This document shows, in pieces, positions 35,672-44,530 of a DNA stretch of 64,000 bases (position 1 is the first letter of the stretch; every line of letters begins with the position of its first letter). A model generated the notes under the pieces. It saw nothing but the letters and a program-made list of their open reading frames with translations. It had not been told where the DNA came from and made no database searches. Source of the DNA: Adlercreutzia agrestimuris (GTDB lineage: Bacteria; Actinomycetota; Coriobacteriia; Coriobacteriales; Eggerthellaceae); assembly GCF_943193125.1 (NCBI RefSeq), contig NZ_CALPCX010000002.1:248001-312000 (forward strand), written 5' to 3'. The translations under genes were made by a program, and so were the position numbers.

Positions 35672-35691
35672 ATTGTCATATCCTGTCACAT
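35672..35691 (+). promoter_or_regulatory. Tandem TGTCA boxes before the NrfD-GntR-slipin operon
   Basis: ATTGTCATAT and CCTGTCACAT are direct repeats with a 10-bp period, about 90 bp before the NrfD start. The left flank GACAAAATATTGTC adds a small dyad. Nearly the same tandem is found at 38271-38290. It is a candidate binding site for the GntR protein encoded in this operon. Confidence 0.5.
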
Positions 35692-35780
35692 GCGTAGTTC
35701 TTTTGTGCCATACTTTGACGTAAAAGAATACAGATACAAGGACGCGAACGCAGAAGGACAGAGACGGGGAGAGGGACTGC

Positions 35781-36788
35781 GTGCTGAGCGAGCTTGCCAC
35801 TACATATCTCATACTTGGCGGTCTTGGCGCTGGCTGTATCAGCGTCTGCTCTTTGCTTGATCTTATGTTTGTGCGAGAACCTTTTGGCTTTGATCGCGAG
35901 CAAGGGCCCCTTGTTCGTACAGATGCGAATATCCTTGATTTTGCATTTATTGCTGGTTTTGCTGTGTTTTGCTTGGGATGCGCATGTTTGGTGTTTGACC
36001 TTGGTCGCCCAGATCGGTTGCTCTCGCTTTTTGTGAGCCCATCGCTAACTTGGATGACTTTTGGCGTATATGCGATATCGGTTCTACTTGTTGTGAGCGC
36101 ATTGCTTGCGCTGGTTAGAGTGCTTTACATACCGGAAGTTCGCCGTGGCTTTGTGATTGCACTTGAGTTGGTAGCACTGGTGGCTGGTATTGCCGTGATG
36201 TCGTATACCGGCTTGCTGGTAAGCGGGCTTACGGGTGTAGCATTTTGGAATTCGCCATGGCTGGTGCCTTTGTTTGTAGCGTCGTCGTTATCAGGCGGAA
36301 TAGCTTTGGTGGTTATTTGTAGCGCGTTCGTGGTAAAAGATGAAGTCTCCAGAAAAATGCTTCATCGGCTGGCGTTAGCTGATATGGCGGTGGTCATTAT
36401 TGAAGGAGTGTGTGCTGCACTCTTTGTTTCAGGAGCGCTCTCTGACGCAAACCCGGGTGTTTGTATAAGCGTTCAAAGCGTGCTTGAAGGGTCACAGTCG
36501 CTGACTTGGTGGTTCGGTTTTGTATTCTGCGGGATGGCAGTGCCGCTTATTGCTGAAATTGTATTCTTGATAGCAGGGGAGCGAGATTCCGATATGCTAT
36601 CAAATGCGCTGGGATGTGCTGCGGTATTGGTACTGGTTGGCGTTATCTGTATGCGCGTGAGCATAATAGGGGCAGGTGAGCACCGCTCTTTGGAGTTACA
36701 GGTTGCACCTGTTAGCGCCGCTGCAGACGAAGTGCCGGAAGAAGAGCAAGAGTCTTTGGCTTTTGCGTTGCCGGCAAATAAGGTTTAA
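35781..36788 (+). CDS. NrfD/PsrC-type membrane subunit
   Basis: 335 residues, about nine spans. It begins LATTYLILGGLGAGCISVCS, and FDLGRPDRLLSLFVSPSLTW is the conserved D-L-G-R-P-x-R motif of NrfD/PsrC quinone-interacting anchors. GTG start at 35781 with GGGGAGAGGG. No Fe-S or catalytic subunit is in the same operon. A complete molybdoenzyme operon with its own NrfD begins 2.6 kb downstream. Either this is a second anchor for that complex, or it serves another enzyme. The acidic C-terminal tail is cytosolic. Confidence 0.82.
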   Translation: MLSELATTYLILGGLGAGCISVCSLLDLMFVREPFGFDREQGPLVRTDANILDFAFIAGFAVFCLGCACLVFDLGRPDRLLSLFVSPSLTWMTFGVYAISVLLVVSALLALVRVLYIPEVRRGFVIALELVALVAGIAVMSYTGLLVSGLTGVAFWNSPWLVPLFVASSLSGGIALVVICSAFVVKDEVSRKMLHRLALADMAVVIIEGVCAALFVSGALSDANPGVCISVQSVLEGSQSLTWWFGFVFCGMAVPLIAEIVFLIAGERDSDMLSNALGCAAVLVLVGVICMRVSIIGAGEHRSLELQVAPVSAAADEVPEEEQESLAFALPANKV

Positions 36789-36806
36789 CAATGAGGAGTT
36801 TATGAG

Positions 36807-37337
36807 ATGAAACAGAAGAAGCAAGCCAATGTGGCTGAACTTTTTTCGCTTGATGAAAAAGCGAGCGTTCCTATTTGGCTTCAACTTAAGAATCGTTTCA
36901 TATACCTCATCACGTCAGGGCACTATCTCCCCGGAGACAAGTTGCCAACGGTTCGCAGTATGGCGGCTGATATAGAGATCAATTACAACACCGTTAGTAA
37001 AGTATATAAAAGCCTGGAAGAGGATGGCTATATCGTATCGCATCATCGTCAAGGGGTGTTTGTGTGCGATGTAAGTGATAAGCCAGGGGTCAGCCTTGCT
37101 GTTACCGCTGAAATGATGACGATGGAATACATCCAGCGTTGTCAGGAACTGGGGTTGTCACTGGCAGAGATTACTTCGCTCTTTAATGAGGGAATCATCA
37201 AGGCGAAGGTGAAGCGCAATAAGGAGCAAGGAGCGGCCAATGCTAAACAGCAGCAACGAAAAGAAGTCGACTCAAACATCATCTACTTCCCCGACGTCTC
37301 GGATGATGAATGTTCCGCAGGTCACGTCGGCGCATAG
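36807..37337 (+). CDS. GntR-family regulator (YtrA-like)
   Basis: 176 residues. HTH in residues 20-85: SVPIWLQLKNRFIYLITSGH, LPGDKLPTVRSMAADIEINY then NTVSKVYKSLEEDGYI. There is no large effector domain, only a helical tail (EYIQRCQELGLSLAEITSLF), as in YtrA-type GntR proteins. ATG 36807 has GAGGAG. The last 98 bp overlap the slipin gene in another frame. It probably autoregulates via the tandem TGTCA boxes. Confidence 0.88.
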   Translation: MKQKKQANVAELFSLDEKASVPIWLQLKNRFIYLITSGHYLPGDKLPTVRSMAADIEINYNTVSKVYKSLEEDGYIVSHHRQGVFVCDVSDKPGVSLAVTAEMMTMEYIQRCQELGLSLAEITSLFNEGIIKAKVKRNKEQGAANAKQQQRKEVDSNIIYFPDVSDDECSAGHVGA

Positions 37338-38235
37338 GAAAACGTCGCGCAATGGTGCAGTAGCGTTTACCGTCATAGTTTTTGCGCTTGGCGTTGTATT
37401 GACGCTGTGCGTGTGGCAGTGTTTGACGGGAGATATTGATCTGTTTGCGTTGATTGCGGCTGCAGTAGTTGGATATTTGGTGGCGTCCTCGGTGCATATT
37501 GTGATGCAGTGGGAAAAAGCTGTTGTCATGCGCTTTGGTCGTTTCAATCGTGTGGCAGGCCCAGGTGTGGTGTTTACCATTCCTATTGTTGAGTTCTATT
37601 CGTTGCGAGTAGATCAGCGTGTTATGACCACCTATTTTGGCGCGGAAGAAACGCTAACCAACGACTTGGTTCCGGTAAACGTAGACGCAATTGTCTTTTG
37701 GATGGTGTTTTCAGCTGAGAAAGCTGCTACTGAGGTGGAAAACTATTCTGTTGCCGTGTCGTGGATGGCACAAGCAATGCTGCGCAAGGCCATTGGCCGT
37801 GCGTCTTTGAGTGAAGTTGCCACACGGCGCGATCAGCTTGATGTTGAACTCAAAGAGGAGCTTGAGGAGAAGCTTTCGGCTTGGGGCATAGATGTTATTG
37901 ATGTAGAAGTGCGCGACATTGTTGTTCCTAAAGAGCTGCAATCTTCAATGGCTGCTGAAGCGGTGGCGTCACGTGAGCGCGAGGCAAGAATGATTCTTGC
38001 TGAGGCGGAACACGATATTTCTGAGATGCTTCGCGATGCATCTCAAGTATATGACGGCGACGTGGAGGCAATGCGCCTGCGCACGATGCATCTTGCATAT
38101 GAAAGCGTGAAACAGTCAGGTGGTACGCTCGTGATTCCGAGTGCATTTAGTGAAGGCTTTGTTGACGGGGGAGAGGCGCCTGCAGCGCCAAAGTCAACAA
38201 AGACATCGAAAGCGTCGCGCAGTACTACTCGGTAA
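37240..38235 (+). CDS. SPFH/band-7 (slipin-type) membrane protein
   Basis: 331 residues. Two N-terminal spans (about 40-60, 68-88), then a band-7 domain (EKAVVMRFGRFNRVAGPGVV, LRVDQRVMTTYFGAEETLTN, GIDVIDVEVRDIVVPKELQ) and a coiled coil (AVASREREARMILAEAEHDI), ending in a basic S/T/K tail. Slipins scaffold membrane microdomains. The ATG at 37240 has AGGAG eight bases upstream although the first 33 residues overlap the GntR frame. GntR-slipin overlap suggests tightly linked expression. Confidence 0.88.
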   Translation: MLNSSNEKKSTQTSSTSPTSRMMNVPQVTSAHRKTSRNGAVAFTVIVFALGVVLTLCVWQCLTGDIDLFALIAAAVVGYLVASSVHIVMQWEKAVVMRFGRFNRVAGPGVVFTIPIVEFYSLRVDQRVMTTYFGAEETLTNDLVPVNVDAIVFWMVFSAEKAATEVENYSVAVSWMAQAMLRKAIGRASLSEVATRRDQLDVELKEELEEKLSAWGIDVIDVEVRDIVVPKELQSSMAAEAVASREREARMILAEAEHDISEMLRDASQVYDGDVEAMRLRTMHLAYESVKQSGGTLVIPSAFSEGFVDGGEAPAAPKSTKTSKASRSTTR

Positions 38236-38270
38236 CCCTGTTTGGTGATTATTCTTAAAATAGAATAATA

Positions 38271-38290
38271 TTTGTCATACTTTGTCATAT
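38271..38290 (+). promoter_or_regulatory. Tandem TTTGTCATA boxes before the first molybdoenzyme operon
   Basis: TTTGTCATAC and TTTGTCATAT are adjacent direct repeats with 10-bp period, 180 bp before the catalytic subunit start. An inverse copy GTATGACA follows about 35 bp on. This matches the arrangement at 35672-35691. Confidence 0.5.
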
Positions 38291-38469
38291 ATTTTTGTTG
38301 ACAGAGCTATAAGGCGTATGACAGACTAAGACAAGAAGAATCGGCCGGTTCTCTGTGTGGGGGAAATCTCGAAAGTGTTCAATAATTGGGGAGTAGCTTG
38401 TTGTACACAACAAGCGAATTCCTTCGAGATTTTCTTGAGCGTTCTGTTCAAAAGAATGGAGGAGAGAAG

Positions 38470-40923
38470 ATGTCGGAATCTACGGTTACGAGACCTGGGA
38501 TCACGCGTCGAAGCTTTTTGAAGGCAACAGGAGCTGTTGCTGGTGTTGCGGCAGTTGCTGGTGGTACAAGCTCGCTCGTAGCTTTTGCAGATGGTGAGGC
38601 TTCCAATTCAAGTGCGGAAGAGACGATCTGCTATGGTGTGTGCCGTTCTAATTGTATGCAATCTTGCAGATATGCTGCCCATGTTGTTGATGGCAAGCTG
38701 GTCAAGTTGACACCTGCAGAGTATGCAGAGGATCTCTATCGCGGAAGCTGTTTGCGCGGCATGTCTTACATGCATCGAATCTATAGCCCGCATCGTATCA
38801 AATACCCGATGCGTCGTGTGGAGGGCACCGAGCGTGGTGCTGGCGAATGGGAGCGCATCTCGTGGGATGACGCCATTGCAGAGATTGCAGAAAAACTCTC
38901 GAGCATCTCACAAGAATACGGTCCTAAGTCTATCGTGTTTGATTTCGGCACGGGCAACTATGGTGAAATTCAAGGTCAAACAGGTATCTTTAACCGCCTT
39001 GGTGGCGTAATTGGTGCCAGCAAGCCTGCGGGCATGAATGACCTGGCAACCGGCTACGGCATTGACCGTGTGCTTGGAACTGGCCTTATGTATTTCGCTA
39101 ACGAAGCAAAGAGTGTTCTTGACTCTTCTCATATTGTTGTGTGGGGATCAAACCCAGTTCACAGCACCCCGCAAAACTGGCGTTGGATGCAACGCGCAAA
39201 AGAGCAGGGCACTAAGATCATCGTTGTTGATCCGGTGAAATCGGCAACTGCACACAAGGCCGATGTCTATGTTCCAATCAAGGCTACGACCGATGGTTAT
39301 CTGGCGCTTGCCATGGCCAACTATATTCTGGAAAACGATCTGCAGGATAATGAATTTATTGCTGCACGTTCTACTGCTCCGCTGCTGGTTCGTCGTGATA
39401 CGGGAATGTTGCTTCACAAGAGCGATTATGCTGAAGTTGCCGAGGGTGAAGAAAACCCAGCATATGTATGGGACAACGCAACTGGCGCTATTGCTTTGTA
39501 TGGCGAAGCAACCGACCCTGCCTTAGAAGGAACCTTTGAGGTAGATGGTGTAACTGTTGACACTTCTTACACGCTTTTGAAGCAGCAGCTGGCAGATTAT
39601 AGCATCAGCGAAGCACAGCGTATTACCGGCGTGCCTGAGGAAACCATTCTTGAATTGGTTGATGTATTTACGAAGGGCGATGCGGTTTCGGTAAACATCT
39701 CATTTGGTATGGACCACTATATGAATGGCTACCAGAGCTGCTGGGCTATCGCAATTCTTATGGCACTCACGGGCAACCTTGGTAGGGATGGTGCAGGCTT
39801 TACGGGTATCTTCTTGAACACCGCGCTTGCCCTCAACATGAAAGCATTATGGGCAGCACCAGGATTTGTGGGAATGACAACCGCTTTCCCCATGACGATG
39901 CTGCATGAAGTTGCTGAGACGCAGAAGTTTAATGGCGAAGACTATCCCATCAAGGCAATGGTCAGCATTATCTCTAACGCCGTAAGCAATTGGCCGTCTC
40001 AGAATAACTTCCTTGAGAAGATTTTGCCGGCGCTTGATTTCTATCTTGCCATGGATATGGAGATGAACGATACCGTTCGCTATGCAGACATGGTGCTTCC
40101 GGTTGCATCGTTCTATGAGCACGAAGACTTCCGCAAGGCACACAATCTCCCTTATATCGTGCATCAAAGCAAGGCAATTGATCCGTTGTATGAGGCAAAA
40201 GATGACGTTGAGATTTGCGGTCTGATCGGGCGCGCTATGGGATTTGAAGAGGCATTCCCTGAGTCAAACACCTTTGAGACCTATGCAAACCTGTTGCTGT
40301 CTTCAGAAGCTTGCGAGAAATTCAATGTCACACTTGATAGGCTTCGCGAAGAGGGCTACATTGATCTGTCTCTTTTGCCAGGTAAGCCCGGTATTGTAGG
40401 TCGCACGAAGTTCACCACTGAGTCAGGACTTGCGCAACTCTACACTGAAAAGCCTGCTCCTCGTGTCAATTATGGTCAGGACGTCAAAGAGCGCTTCGCT
40501 AAAGAGCACTTGGTGTACTATCAACCCTCTGCTGAGGTATGCGAAGAGAGCGAGGCAGCCCAGAAGTTCCCGATCATCTTCATTCAGGAGCATTCGCGCT
40601 GGCGCACGCATTCGCAATGGTTTAACTCTCCGGTCTTAAGAGAGCTTGATCCTGAGCCTATCTACAAGATGAGTCCTGAAGATGCCCAGGAGCGCGGCAT
40701 TGAGTCGGGAGACATTGTTGAGGTATTCAATGACCGCGGTCACATGGTACTCAAATGCGTTATTGATCCTAGTCTTCCGCAGGGTATGAGCCGCATGCCG
40801 AAGGGTTGGCAGCGCGAGCAGTTTATTGAAGGCGGCTATCAAGAGCTTACGTATCCCACTCATGATGAATGGGCTGTTGCTTTCAACTTCTATGACACTC
40901 GCGTGGATGTGAAAAAGAGATAG
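38470..40923 (+). CDS. Tat-exported molybdopterin oxidoreductase, DMSO-reductase family
   Basis: 817 residues. Tat signal TRRSFLKATGAVAGVAAVAG. An N-terminal 4Fe-4S motif of the DmsA type (CRSNCMQSC then SCLRGMSYMHRIYSPHRIKY), followed by RISWDDAIAEIAEKL and the molybdopterin domains (VVWGSNPVHSTPQ, ADMVLPVASFYEHED). The C-terminal cap has GDIVEVFNDRGHMVLK. It is followed by Fe-S and NrfD subunits, so the enzyme is a three-part respiratory complex on the outer face of the membrane. The ATG at 38470 follows GGAGGAGAGAAG; the open frame further upstream is not needed. Substrate (S- or N-oxide or other) unknown. Confidence 0.92.
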   Translation: MSESTVTRPGITRRSFLKATGAVAGVAAVAGGTSSLVAFADGEASNSSAEETICYGVCRSNCMQSCRYAAHVVDGKLVKLTPAEYAEDLYRGSCLRGMSYMHRIYSPHRIKYPMRRVEGTERGAGEWERISWDDAIAEIAEKLSSISQEYGPKSIVFDFGTGNYGEIQGQTGIFNRLGGVIGASKPAGMNDLATGYGIDRVLGTGLMYFANEAKSVLDSSHIVVWGSNPVHSTPQNWRWMQRAKEQGTKIIVVDPVKSATAHKADVYVPIKATTDGYLALAMANYILENDLQDNEFIAARSTAPLLVRRDTGMLLHKSDYAEVAEGEENPAYVWDNATGAIALYGEATDPALEGTFEVDGVTVDTSYTLLKQQLADYSISEAQRITGVPEETILELVDVFTKGDAVSVNISFGMDHYMNGYQSCWAIAILMALTGNLGRDGAGFTGIFLNTALALNMKALWAAPGFVGMTTAFPMTMLHEVAETQKFNGEDYPIKAMVSIISNAVSNWPSQNNFLEKILPALDFYLAMDMEMNDTVRYADMVLPVASFYEHEDFRKAHNLPYIVHQSKAIDPLYEAKDDVEICGLIGRAMGFEEAFPESNTFETYANLLLSSEACEKFNVTLDRLREEGYIDLSLLPGKPGIVGRTKFTTESGLAQLYTEKPAPRVNYGQDVKERFAKEHLVYYQPSAEVCEESEAAQKFPIIFIQEHSRWRTHSQWFNSPVLRELDPEPIYKMSPEDAQERGIESGDIVEVFNDRGHMVLKCVIDPSLPQGMSRMPKGWQREQFIEGGYQELTYPTHDEWAVAFNFYDTRVDVKKR

Positions 40924-40932
40924 GAGGTTGCC

Positions 40933-41553
40933 ATGAATTACGGATTTGTCATTGATCAAGAGCGTTGCATCGGCTGCCATACCTGTGCTGTAGCTTGCAA
41001 GATAGAAAACAATCTTCCTGATAATGTGTGGTGGAATCGCATCTTAACTGATGGCGGTGCTGAGATGGATATTCCTGCGGGTGAATTCCCGAACACGACC
41101 ATCGAGTATGTACCGGTTAATTGCCAGCATTGCGAAAACCCTGCTTGCACAAAAGTATGTCCTGTTGGCGCTACTTATAAGGACGAAGAGACAGGAATTG
41201 TGCATCAGGATGTTGATAAGTGCATTGGCTGTCGTATGTGCATGAGCGCATGTCCTTACACCGGTGTTCGCTCGTTTAACTGGGAAGAGCCAACACATGT
41301 GCTTGATATGAACATCGGTGGTGTGGATGCACCTGAGCACCAGAAGCATACGGTAGAAAAGTGCACCATGTGCTCACATCGAGTAGCAAAGGGCGAAGAG
41401 CCTGCTTGCGTTGAAGCTTGTCCTGCGCGCGCTCGTTTCTGGGGAGACCTTGATGATCCTAACTCAGAGGTTTCTCAACTCATTAAGAAGCGATCCTTCA
41501 AGCAGCTTTTAGCTGACGAGGGAACAAAACCGTCAATATACTACGTGGGTTAA
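40933..41553 (+). CDS. Four-cluster ferredoxin subunit, DmsB type
   Basis: 206 residues. Four Cys clusters: CIGCHTCAVACKIENNLP, CQHCENPACTKVCPVGATYK, CIGCRMCMSACPYTGVR and CTMCSHRVAKGEEPACVEAC. These give four 4Fe-4S centres that carry electrons between the NrfD anchor and the molybdoenzyme. It starts 9 bp after the catalytic gene with AGGAGG, is not exported by its own signal, and probably travels with the Tat-exported partner. Confidence 0.95.
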   Translation: MNYGFVIDQERCIGCHTCAVACKIENNLPDNVWWNRILTDGGAEMDIPAGEFPNTTIEYVPVNCQHCENPACTKVCPVGATYKDEETGIVHQDVDKCIGCRMCMSACPYTGVRSFNWEEPTHVLDMNIGGVDAPEHQKHTVEKCTMCSHRVAKGEEPACVEACPARARFWGDLDDPNSEVSQLIKKRSFKQLLADEGTKPSIYYVG

Positions 41554-41575
41554 GCGACAGGCTAAGGAGAAAATC

Positions 41576-42853
41576 ATGACTGATATGACTTCTGCGGCTG
41601 CTGCCGCTCCAATCAACGTGTCTCAAAACACGCAACAACAGGGAAAGAAATCTTCGACACCCTGGAAAAGCACTGGACTGACTGTGGGAATCATCGTCTG
41701 CGGCATACTCACTATAGCCGGTATTGCTTTGTGGGCAATGCAGCTGAGCGGCGGCATGATTCAAACGGGTATGCGTAACCTGGATTCCTGGGGTCTCTAC
41801 ATTACCTTCTTCATGTTCTTTGTTGGTCTTTCTGCTGGTGGCCTGATCATTTCTTCGGTTCCGAAGGCATTTGGCATCAAAGGCTTTGGCGGCATTTCGA
41901 AAGTGGCAATTATGTCATCTATCGCATGCACAATTGCAGCCATTGGTTTTGTTGTGGTGGATCTTGGTCAGCCAACACGCATTTGGGAGCTGTTCGTCTT
42001 CTCAAATATTGGCAGTCCGCTTATGTGGGACATCATTGTGCTGGGCACCTATCTAATTCTGTCGTGCTTTTACCTGTGGGCCCAGATGGCCAACGAGCGC
42101 GGTAAGGTTTCTGATAAAGCGCTGCGTATTTTATCGGTAATTGCACTTTTGTGTGCAGTTATGGTGCACAGTGTTACGGCATGGATTTTCGGCTTGCAGC
42201 AGGGTCGCGAAATGTGGCATACCGCACTTCTTGGACCGTGGTTTGTGTCTTCGGCGCTCGTTTGCGGTACTGCATTGGTGATCTGCGTAGTTGAGGCTTT
42301 GCGCAAGGTGGGCTATCTTTCGCTTGATCAGGCCTATATCGTTAAGCTGGCGAAACTGCTTGGCGCGTTTGTCTGTGTTGATTTGTATTTCTTCGCCTGC
42401 GATCTTTTGACCGAGGGTTTCCCAGGCGCACATGGTGCTGACGTGGTTTCAATGTTGGTAAGCGGACAGCTGGCTCCTTTCTTCTGGATTGAGGTTGTGG
42501 GCTGTGCGGTGTGTGCTCTGATTTGCTTTACGCCAAAGCTGCGCACGAATCCGCTCATTGTGATTGCAAGCTTGTTGGCTATCGTCGGTATTCTCTGCAA
42601 GCGTATTCAGCTGCTTGTGGGTGGTTTCCAGCTGCCGAATCTTGATTACGTTGGTGTGCTGTCACCTCAAACGATCACCAATTGGGAGTCAGGTTGGGCA
42701 GACGCATATGCTGGCATGGTGTATTGGCCGACGCCGCTTGAGTTTGGTGTAATGCTTGGCGTTGTGGCGCTTGCTGGTCTTATCTTTCTTCTTGGAATCA
42801 AGTTCCTGGCGCTGCAACCAGGCGATAAGATTCAAGCCGAATCCGAGAAGTAA
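41576..42853 (+). CDS. NrfD/PsrC-type membrane anchor
   Basis: 425 residues, ten or so spans. After a 35-residue cytosolic start come TWGL-like SWGLYITFFMFFVGLSAGG and VVDLGQPTRIWELFVFSNIG (the D-L-G-x-P-x-R motif), then GSPLMWDIIVLGTYLI. It is the quinol-oxidising anchor of the DmsAB complex upstream (22 bp gap, AAGGAGAAAATC). A strong terminator follows. Confidence 0.92.
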   Translation: MTDMTSAAAAAPINVSQNTQQQGKKSSTPWKSTGLTVGIIVCGILTIAGIALWAMQLSGGMIQTGMRNLDSWGLYITFFMFFVGLSAGGLIISSVPKAFGIKGFGGISKVAIMSSIACTIAAIGFVVVDLGQPTRIWELFVFSNIGSPLMWDIIVLGTYLILSCFYLWAQMANERGKVSDKALRILSVIALLCAVMVHSVTAWIFGLQQGREMWHTALLGPWFVSSALVCGTALVICVVEALRKVGYLSLDQAYIVKLAKLLGAFVCVDLYFFACDLLTEGFPGAHGADVVSMLVSGQLAPFFWIEVVGCAVCALICFTPKLRTNPLIVIASLLAIVGILCKRIQLLVGGFQLPNLDYVGVLSPQTITNWESGWADAYAGMVYWPTPLEFGVMLGVVALAGLIFLLGIKFLALQPGDKIQAESEK

Positions 42854-42913
42854 TCGGGGTTCTTGGCTGAGCTCAAAGGTCTACTCCTCGTCTTGCCTTT
42901 GAGTAACCTTTAG

Positions 42914-42955
42914 ATACCCCAACCGCTTTTTTTGAACGGTTGGGGTATTTTATTT
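42914..42955 (+). terminator. Rho-independent terminator of the first molybdoenzyme operon
   Basis: ATACCCCAACCG / CGGTTGGGGTAT, 12-bp perfect stem with an 11-base loop, followed by TTTATTT. Confidence 0.93.
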
Positions 42956-43017
42956 GATGTGTTTGTCTTCGATAGTGTGAGATTGTTCGCTTTCAACAAC
43001 GTGAACGGAGTTTCGAA

Positions 43018-43650
43018 ATGACCGAGCAGATGGATACTAATGTGTGGCAGGTTCGAGCAGCGCTCTGCGAGCTTTTGGCGCTGAGCTTCCGATATCCTGA
43101 CAGCGTGCTGGCTGAAGTGGTATCCAGTGGTGAATGGGTGGATGCTGCAAATGAGTTGGCTTTAGCAGCGGGGGTAGATTGGGCTGCCGATGTGCAGGAG
43201 TCTGCCGATCAGGGCGATGCCGAGCAGATGCTTCACGCGCTTCGGGCGGAGGCAACAAGGCTGTTCATTGGTGCGCCGGAGCCGGTAATTTCGCCATATG
43301 AAGGCATCTGGCGTGCAGCTGACGACGGGGGAGAGGCGTTGCTGTTCATTAATCCGCACTCAATGGAAGTTGAGCGCTTTTGCAAATCATGCGGATTGAG
43401 TCGCCCGGCGGGAACGAATGAGCCACTTGATAATGTAGCTACCGAGCTGGAGCTGTTGGAGTGTTTGGCGGCACGTGTTGCACTTGGCGAAGATGCCGAT
43501 GCTGCTGCGAGCGCATATGCCGAGTTCATGACGTCGCACGTGATGCAGTGGATGCCGCGCTTTGCCGAAAAGGTGCAAGAAGAAACTAGACTGACATTTT
43601 ACCGACAGGCTGCCTTGCTTTTGGCTCGTTCATTGGACGTGCTTGTGTAA
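43018..43650 (+). CDS. TorD/DmsD-family molybdoenzyme chaperone
   Basis: 210 residues, all-helical. VRAALCELLALSFRYPDSVL at the start, then LFIGAPEPVISPYEGIWRAA, corresponding to the conserved F-x-G-P-x-P-x-Y/P-x-E/W segment of TorD/DmsD proteins, then a late EFMTSHVMQWMPRFAEKVQ (the H-x-x-x-W-x-P motif). These proteins bind the Tat signal of the molybdoenzyme and assist cofactor loading. It lies after the terminator of the first operon, so expression is partly separate. Its client is presumably the 817-residue enzyme. Confidence 0.88.
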   Translation: MTEQMDTNVWQVRAALCELLALSFRYPDSVLAEVVSSGEWVDAANELALAAGVDWAADVQESADQGDAEQMLHALRAEATRLFIGAPEPVISPYEGIWRAADDGGEALLFINPHSMEVERFCKSCGLSRPAGTNEPLDNVATELELLECLAARVALGEDADAAASAYAEFMTSHVMQWMPRFAEKVQEETRLTFYRQAALLLARSLDVLV

Positions 43651-43714
43651 AGGGTATCTCTCGTAGATATCTCCGAAGCGCTCAAGCGTGTGCGTTTTGA
43701 TATTAAAAGTTCAC

Positions 43715-44185
43715 TTATTCTGCAAGCTTACAGACATCAACCCATGAGCTATCAGGTACAACAGCCTCAAGCTCGTCGGGAGTTAGCTCGATGGCGCTAT
43801 TGGAACTGCCGCATGCAGGGAATATGGTGTCGAAACGTTTGAGTGACACATCAAGGTAGACGTCGCATTCACTTGATGCTCCAAAAGGACAAACACCGCC
43901 TATTGCATGCCCTATGCGCGTTTCGGCTTCTTCGGCCTTAAGCATTTGAGGTTTTGTATGAAACTCTGCCTTAAATTTGGGATTAGCTATTCTTGTGTCA
44001 CCTGCGCAAACAATAAGCGCCACGCGATCGTTGACGGCAAATGAAAGCGTTTTGGCAATGCGAGCGGGTTCGCACCCAATTGCGTGCGCGGCCAGTTCAA
44101 CTGTGGCGCTTGACTCGCTGAATTCCATAATGTCGTCTGCTTTGTTGAATTTTGCCAAGTGTTCTTTTGCGCGTTCAAGTGACAT
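43715..44185 (-). CDS. YbaK/EbsC-type aminoacyl-tRNA deacylase
   Basis: 156 residues of the YbaK/ProX fold. AAHAIGCEPARIAKTLSFAV contains the conserved Lys, LIVCAGDTRIANPKFKAEF follows, and GHAIGGVCPFG carries the G-x-x-P-x-G loop of the editing site. These hydrolyse mischarged Cys- or Ala-tRNA(Pro). The ATG at 44185 has AAAGGAG; the ten codons before it lack one. Monocistronic. Confidence 0.92.
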   Translation of the reverse strand: MSLERAKEHLAKFNKADDIMEFSESSATVELAAHAIGCEPARIAKTLSFAVNDRVALIVCAGDTRIANPKFKAEFHTKPQMLKAEEAETRIGHAIGGVCPFGASSECDVYLDVSLKRFDTIFPACGSSNSAIELTPDELEAVVPDSSWVDVCKLAE

Positions 44186-44249
44186 TTGTATCTCCTTTAC
44201 CTTGAACTGGCTCATCGTGCTTGGAATTATATTGGTTATTGTGAGCTAA

Positions 44250-44530
44250 TAATACCTTTTCACCACTTTCGTTGATTCTCAAACGCCTCTGGAGCGGTTT
44301 AAGCTCAGCGACGTTCTTCAGGGCGTGTTGCTGTCTGGTTTTTCCTCTTTCTGCTGGCTTCTCTGGCGGCAGTCATCGCGAGTGTTTTGAGTGACTTTGT
44401 GACCGATGGCGAAGTAGCGGGAGCTATTACTATGGTGGTTGTTGCGGTATTTGGCGTATATGCAGTAGCTCGACTTGCCCGAGCTTATGTAGACAGTCGC
44501 GAGACGCCCGAGGGTCTTTTAGGGTCTTAA
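44250..44530 (+). pseudogene. Frameshifted fragment of a small membrane protein
   Basis: No valid start codon is present. One frame reads VDSQTPLERFKLSDVLQG (about 44268-44330). It then continues, after a shift of frame, as VWFFLFLLASLAAVIASVL and ITMVVVAVFGVYAVARLARA, ending ETPEGLLGS before TAA at 44528. Two hydrophobic spans and a charged end look like real protein. It overlaps the end of the convergent chaperone gene by 12 bp. Parent family not recognised. Confidence 0.4.
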
